Assembly (NCBI GenBank): GCA_029783825.1
Contig: JAREIK010005782.1
Coordinates: 174,260 to 238,259, forward strand
Length of the DNA: 64,000 bases
Source of the DNA: Sapria himalayana
Lineage: Eukaryota; Streptophyta; Magnoliopsida; Malpighiales; Rafflesiaceae
Reading direction: 5' to 3'
This document shows, piece by piece, positions 59,356 to 64,000 of this stretch. Both the position numbers and the translations under genes were made by a program. The notes below the pieces were generated by a model, which worked only from the letters and a program-made list of their open reading frames with translations, ran no database searches and had not been told where the DNA came from. Within the stretch, counting starts at the first letter, position 1; each line of letters starts with the position of its first letter.

Positions 59356-59927
59356 AAATGTATTTAAAATTTTTTGATTTTGAAAATTTAATTAAAATAA
59401 AATATTATATATTTCACATAATTTATAAAATATTATAAATTCTTTATGATTAATTTAAATATTTGTGTGTGTTTGTATGCATGTGTCCGTGTGTGTGTGT
59501 GTGTGTGTGTGTGCATGTATGTGTGTGAGTGTGAAGCATATGAATGCATAAAATTAAACTATGAATTAAATATATGAGCTTCTATATTATTCATATAGTT
59601 GTTTTTTAATATTTATATTAAAATAACTATCATTATACTTATATAAATAAATGAATTTGTCAAATTTGTAAGTTATTTTTTTTCTACAATTATGTTAAAT
59701 ATGAAAATATAGTTCATAAATAGATAATATTATTTTTGTTTTTCGATATAATTTTTTTATTAAAATATTAATGACTGAAAAATTTCTACCAATTATTTAT
59801 TATTATTAATAAATTTTTAGAAACTTTAATATTCAAACAAATATAATGTTGTGCATATAAATACATGCCTTTAATGTTTTGTAAAAAATCAATTATTTCT
59901 TTAATTATGTTCAAACAAAATAGATTA

Positions 59928-60004
<77 letters not shown>

Positions 60005-60766
60005 TAAATTGTTCTACAAGTAATTATTTATTTTTATTTTATTCAAAATATATAAATGACCATATAAATATATGAATTTTTTTTTTAATAATTATTTTTA
60101 AATTTTTTTTCAAGTTGAATACATGACGATGTTTTTTTGTAATTAATATATACATTTCAAACATTATTTATTTATGATAAATATAACATATTGCATATTA
60201 TGAAGTACAAATTTTATTTTGTAAATGAATTTTATTTTTAAAGCTTTATCTTTGTAAATTGAAACTACGGCACATATATATTTTAAAATTTTTTTATAAT
60301 ATTTATTACACAAACATATTATTATTGTTTAGAAATTTACAACATGAATTTAAATAAATGAACATTTTATTATAAATCAATTTTAGTTAAATGATATTAA
60401 GTGAAACAAAAATACAAACCCTAAACATGTTAAATCATAATGATTTATACAAACATATAAAAATACAATAAAAATTCATTTAAGGTTGAAAAAATTAAAT
60501 TTATGTTCCTAAAATATATGGAAAATGATATAGATTAATACAATATCCAAAAAAAAACATGTATGAATGAGATGAATGATATGAATGGATATTAAGTTTC
60601 TGAAGCATGTACTTATACATGTTGCAGATCTAGTTATATATAGTTTTTCATGTAATTATATATATTTAGACATATGACTATGTATAGGTATTGATGTAGA
60701 TAAATACAATTATATATAGTAATATGTTGATATATATATTGTTAACTACATTTATATATAGTTTTT

Positions 60767-60843
<77 letters not shown>

Positions 60844-61778
60844 ATGTATATTAAATATATGTTGTTATATCTATATATAGTTATGTTCATGTATATTATT
60901 TTTATAGTTATAGATACAGTAAAATACACTTATATATTTATGTCTTATTACTCTTGGGATTATCATATTTAAATATTAAATATATTGTTATATACACACT
61001 TCTCACCACAAACACCAACACCCATTTTGTGATTTACATTTAAAATCACAAGGCTATCGAGTGGAAAAAAAATAAAAATCAAGTCAGCATACCTGCTGTG
61101 CAGCATCAACATCCACACAATGAGATGGCATTATATCACACATGCATGAAGTATATATACAAATCAATTTATAAAAGAAATCCAAGCATACCATGGTGAT
61201 TAATGAAGAAGAATTTCGAAATAAAAAATAAAAGGATCAAAACACACACTTTTCCTTTAAAATAATCAATGAAGAAATAGGGTAGAAAACATACTTCAAA
61301 TCAATAAGAAATTCTCACTTACCCTTCGATTAGGTTTTGATGCATCGGTGTCGAGAGATAGAGGCGGACTGTGAAGGACTTAGGCACTAGTTAGAGTTGT
61401 CTCTTGAGTCTCGACAACAAGTGACTATATATTTTACCATAATATTTAAATTTTTCATTATAAAAACATTAAATAAACAATAAATATATAATTTACAAAA
61501 AGACTCATTTTTTTTATTTATTATCAAAATAACTTCAACAAAATTCATGTGCATGTAGCAAGTACACATGAAAAACAAACACCTTATTATTTTTTATTAT
61601 AAAATTAATTAAACAATAAATATATAAACAATTTCAAAAAAATATATGTTTAGCCTTATAACAAATAAAATCAAATAGCTACAAAATTTATAAACTTCAT
61701 ATAATAAGACATATATGAAATGATAATTTGTCTTCTAGTCACTCTTCTAAGAGTTATAAAATATTTTTTATGCTAAAA

Positions 61779-61812
<34 letters not shown>

Positions 61813-62509
61813 TTTATTTATTTTTTTAATAAAGACAGAATTTTAAAAGCTAATAGTAAAATTATTACTCATTTAATTTTTATATATTTTAGTATGAGCA
61901 CACATCTATGTATTTATTTTTAAATAGTAATTTATTTTCTTTTAAATTTTTTAAAAAAATTAAATTATTATTATAATTCAAGATTTTCAAATTTTCTATT
62001 AATTATTTTTTTAAAAGTTTCATATAATCATAAATTTTTTTTATACTTATAATAATATTAATATTTACTAGTTTATTCGTCAATTCAGATATTTTTGAAA
62101 ATATTTTTTATTTAATCATACAATGAATTATTTTACATTTATATTAGTTGAATTTTTAATGTATGTTCATTTAATTTTTAAAATATCTTAAAAAATTATT
62201 ATAATCATAGAATTAATTATTTAATCTTACTTTAATAATAAGTTTATAAATTAAAAATTTTAGAAAAATTTTTTGTATAATTTTTTTAAAAATTTATAAT
62301 CATAAAAATAGTTATTTTTCCTTATTAATATATATATTTTTTGTATTTTTATATATTTTAAATTATTTATTTTTATATCATTTTTTATAATTTTACGAGG
62401 AGAATGTGTCTTTCAAGAATCACTCATCTATAGACCATAACATATATTTGATAAACAAAATTAAATAAAATAGTAAAACAAATAATAAATTTAAAAAAAT
62501 TAAATAGTT
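55469..62509. other. Right half of CACTA-2, no gene recognised
   Basis: It begins with the TTT duplication copy of CACTA-3. AT-rich throughout. Microsatellites: (TA)n then (TC)n at about 57573-57634; (AC)n at about 59093-59109; (TG)n with a GCGCGCGCG run at 59322-59355; (TG)n at about 59487-59514; (TA)n at 59930-60001 and 60773-60829. TATAGTTATA-type repeats at 60600-60720 resemble 32380-33930. From about 61740 to 62435 lies the inverted copy of the CACTA internal segment seen at 6161 and 50071. Short reading frames show no family resemblance. Confidence 0.5.
59322..59355. repeat. (TG)n(CG)n alternating purine-pyrimidine run
   Basis: About 10 TG units, then GCGCGCGCG, then TGTGT, directly after a (TA)n run. 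Alternating purine-pyrimidine sequence of this kind can adopt left-handed helix form; that is general knowledge, not shown here. Confidence 0.9.
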
Positions 62510-63113
62510 AAAGATTGGCTAGAGAAATTCAATCTCTAAATCTATAGCAATATTCCGGATGTAATTAGTAGGAAAGTTCCGTCGCTAAATTCATCATTAT
62601 ATTCTTTATTTTATTAGCTAGAGAAATTTCATTGCTAAAACACATCACTATTTTCCAGATGAAATTATCTAGGAAAATTCCGTCGCTAAATCAGTTGCTT
62701 TATTCTGGATGAAATTAGCTAGGGAAATTTCATCGCTAAATCCATAAATATATTCTACATGTAATTAGCTAGGTACTTTCCATCACTAAATCCATCACTA
62801 TATTTCAGATTATATTTGCTAGGAAAATTCTGTCACTAAGTCCATTGCTATGTTTCATATGAAATTAGGTAGGGAAATTGTATCGCTAAATTCATCTCTA
62901 TATTCCGGTTGAAATTACTAGAGAAATTACGTCGCTAAATTCTCGTTTTTTTGTGCAGAATTTACATGGCTATTCTGTTGCTAATCCATTGCAACTTTTT
63001 ATCTCAATGAAAAATCAGAAATCCCTTACTATTCACTAGCTAATCCCTCGCAATTTAGCTAGGGATTGATCCTTAGCTAAAATTCCCTAGCTAAATAAAC
63101 ATTTTTTGTAGTG
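62510..63113. repeat. CACTA-2 B-type terminus and subterminal repeats
   Basis: Regular units such as GAAATTAGCTAGGGAAATT followed by TCGCTAAATC.AT repeat about every 60 bases from 62530 to 62950. It ends in TTTTTTGTAGTG. The terminal 120 bases align with inverted 34198-34320. Confidence 0.88.
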
Positions 63114-63116
63114 TTT
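63114..63116. repeat. CACTA-2 target-site duplication, right copy (TTT)
   Basis: TTT directly after the terminal GTAGTG; pairs with 22988-22990. Confidence 0.8.
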
Positions 63117-64000
63117 GCTCTATCTTTATAGATCTTTAAGCTTAATATATAGGCAGCTTCACCTAAGTCTTTCATTGAGAAACAATTTCCAAGCTACGCC
63201 TTTATTTATTGTAGAAAGAGATATCATTTCTAATGAGAAGTTATATCATCTATATATAACAATAATAAAGATACTGTACTACCCTAATCCTTTTGAGACA
63301 TAAGGTTTATCTTCAATCTTAATAAGCCAAACTCTTTGATTACATTATCAAATCGAAGATTCCAACTTCTTGAAGCTTGCTTTAATCCATAAATAGACTT
63401 ATGCAACTTACATATCTTTGTAGCATCCTTTAGATCAGAAACCTTCAGGTTGTGTCTTGTACACAACCTCAAATAAATTCCGATTAAGGAATGTAGTTTT
63501 GACATTAGCCAGATTTCATAATCATGGTAAGATGTAATCACAAGTTAGATTCGAATGGAATTAAGCATCACAACTAGTGAGAAGATTTCATCATAGTCTA
63601 TACCATGACTTTTTTAAAACCTGCAACCAATATCCTTTAAAGGTATGTACATTACCATCCATGTTAGTTTTTCTTTTAAAACCCCATTTGTACCCAATGA
63701 GATTTATCCCTTTAGGTGGATCAATCAAGACCATGCTTGGTTGGTATACATTTATTCCATTTCAGATCTCATGGAAACCAGCCATTTCTTAGAATATGGA
63801 CTCAATGCTAGTTTGTATATCTCAAATTTCTTTAAGATCATCTTTTCTCCCACTAGTTTTTCTAGAAATTAATTCTCTTCCTAGAAAAACACCATTCTAG
63901 TGACAACCACTTTTCCTTGTGTGTGAATATAAAAGTTGTATCCTTTTGTTTATTGGGATATCCTAAAAAATAGCATTTGTCTGAATGGAGTCCTAGATTC
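63117..64000 (-). pseudogene. Ty1/copia pol, reverse transcriptase part (continues beyond window)
   Basis: Minus-strand translation from 64000 downward shows GYKWGFKRKTNMDGNVHTFK (about 63640-63700, the region before the RT fingers), IYGLKQASRSWNLRFD (63347-63394), the catalytic YIDD (63245-63256), and KxAYILxLKIYKDRA just before the insertion, all in copia order. Reverse transcriptase makes cDNA from the element's RNA. Stops and frameshifts interrupt it in several places (for example a broken region near 63480-63580), so it is dead. Its frame ends at the same codon at which the 22990 segment resumes. The upstream part of pol, gag and the 5' LTR should lie right of the window. Confidence 0.88.

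Larger units (their letters stand above)
22991..63113 (-). mobile_element. CACTA-2: 40.1-kb CACTA (En/Spm) element inserted in copia pol
   Basis: The left terminus is CACTACAAGAAAAATCCC (A-type) and the right terminus, read inward, is CACTACAAAAAATG (B-type). The TTT duplication flanks both. The copia reading frame on either side joins without loss, so the whole interval went in as, or grew from, one insertion. Transposase genes TNPD and TNPA lie on the minus strand near the A end, both broken. A second family member, CACTA-3 (34198-55468), is nested inside; without it and one TTT the host element is about 18.85 kb, a usual size for an autonomous CACTA. Subterminal repeats of TAGCTAGGGA / TAGCGACGGA type occupy both ends. 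Confidence 0.88.

Noticed and set aside
60678..60972. Ile/Tyr-rich frames on both strands
   Set aside because: They run through a (TA)n microsatellite.

Overview
This window looks like AT-rich, repeat-dominated nuclear DNA of a flowering plant. The evidence is plant CACTA (En/Spm), hAT (Ac-like) and Ty1/copia elements, plus intron-containing remnants of two plant housekeeping genes. A monocot is possible but cannot be shown from the sequence. No bacterial genes, CRISPR arrays, rRNA or tRNA genes were seen. The only intact protein gene recognised is an hAT transposase at 19106-21229 (+).

Layout. Bases 1-384 are one end of a CACTA element of a family not otherwise seen here. From 385 to 5652 runs a 5.3-kb degenerate TCTA/GATA tract. 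A second, decayed CACTA element (CACTA-1, about 5653-14725) follows. It carries remnants of the mitochondrial ATP synthase gamma gene (7934-8185) and of the Mediator subunit gene MED8 (8459-13031), and ends with a TNPA-type coiled-coil fragment (14359-14575). The TCTA tract then resumes (14728-15214). A minus-strand Ty1/copia element sits in it. It is represented by an extra LTR (15215-16735), a 29-base TCTA spacer, and the element's own 3' LTR (16765-22159), which is interrupted by a complete 3,851-bp hAT element (hAT-1, 18180-22030, perfect 8-bp target duplication). Copia pol follows (22170-22990) and resumes at 63114-64000.

The copia reverse transcriptase is split by a 40,123-bp CACTA insertion (CACTA-2, 22991-63113) with a TTT target duplication; the copia frame continues across it. 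CACTA-2 carries broken TNPD (about 31351 to 27895) and TNPA (27598 to about 25680) genes on the minus strand. A second element of the same family in inverted orientation (CACTA-3, 34198-55468, TTT duplication) is nested inside it. CACTA-3 is itself a sink holding a decayed hAT with a multimerised 3' end (37696-42790), another hAT transposase remnant (43650-45070), a 17-bp GC-rich array (45455-45800), a plus-strand copia integrase remnant (45900-46730), an unidentified exon-like piece (50960-51385) and two GGC-repeat arrays (52440-54370).

The relative order can be read from the nesting: TCTA tract, then CACTA-1 and copia (their relative order is unresolved), then hAT-1 into the copia LTR and CACTA-2 into copia pol, then CACTA-3 into CACTA-2, with the hAT and copia remnants now lying inside CACTA-3. 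hAT-1, with an open transposase, perfect terminal repeats, a perfect target duplication and an empty-site paralogue 5 kb away, is the best candidate for a recently or still active element. The rest of the window is decayed mobile DNA, microsatellites and AT-rich sequence with no recognisable gene.
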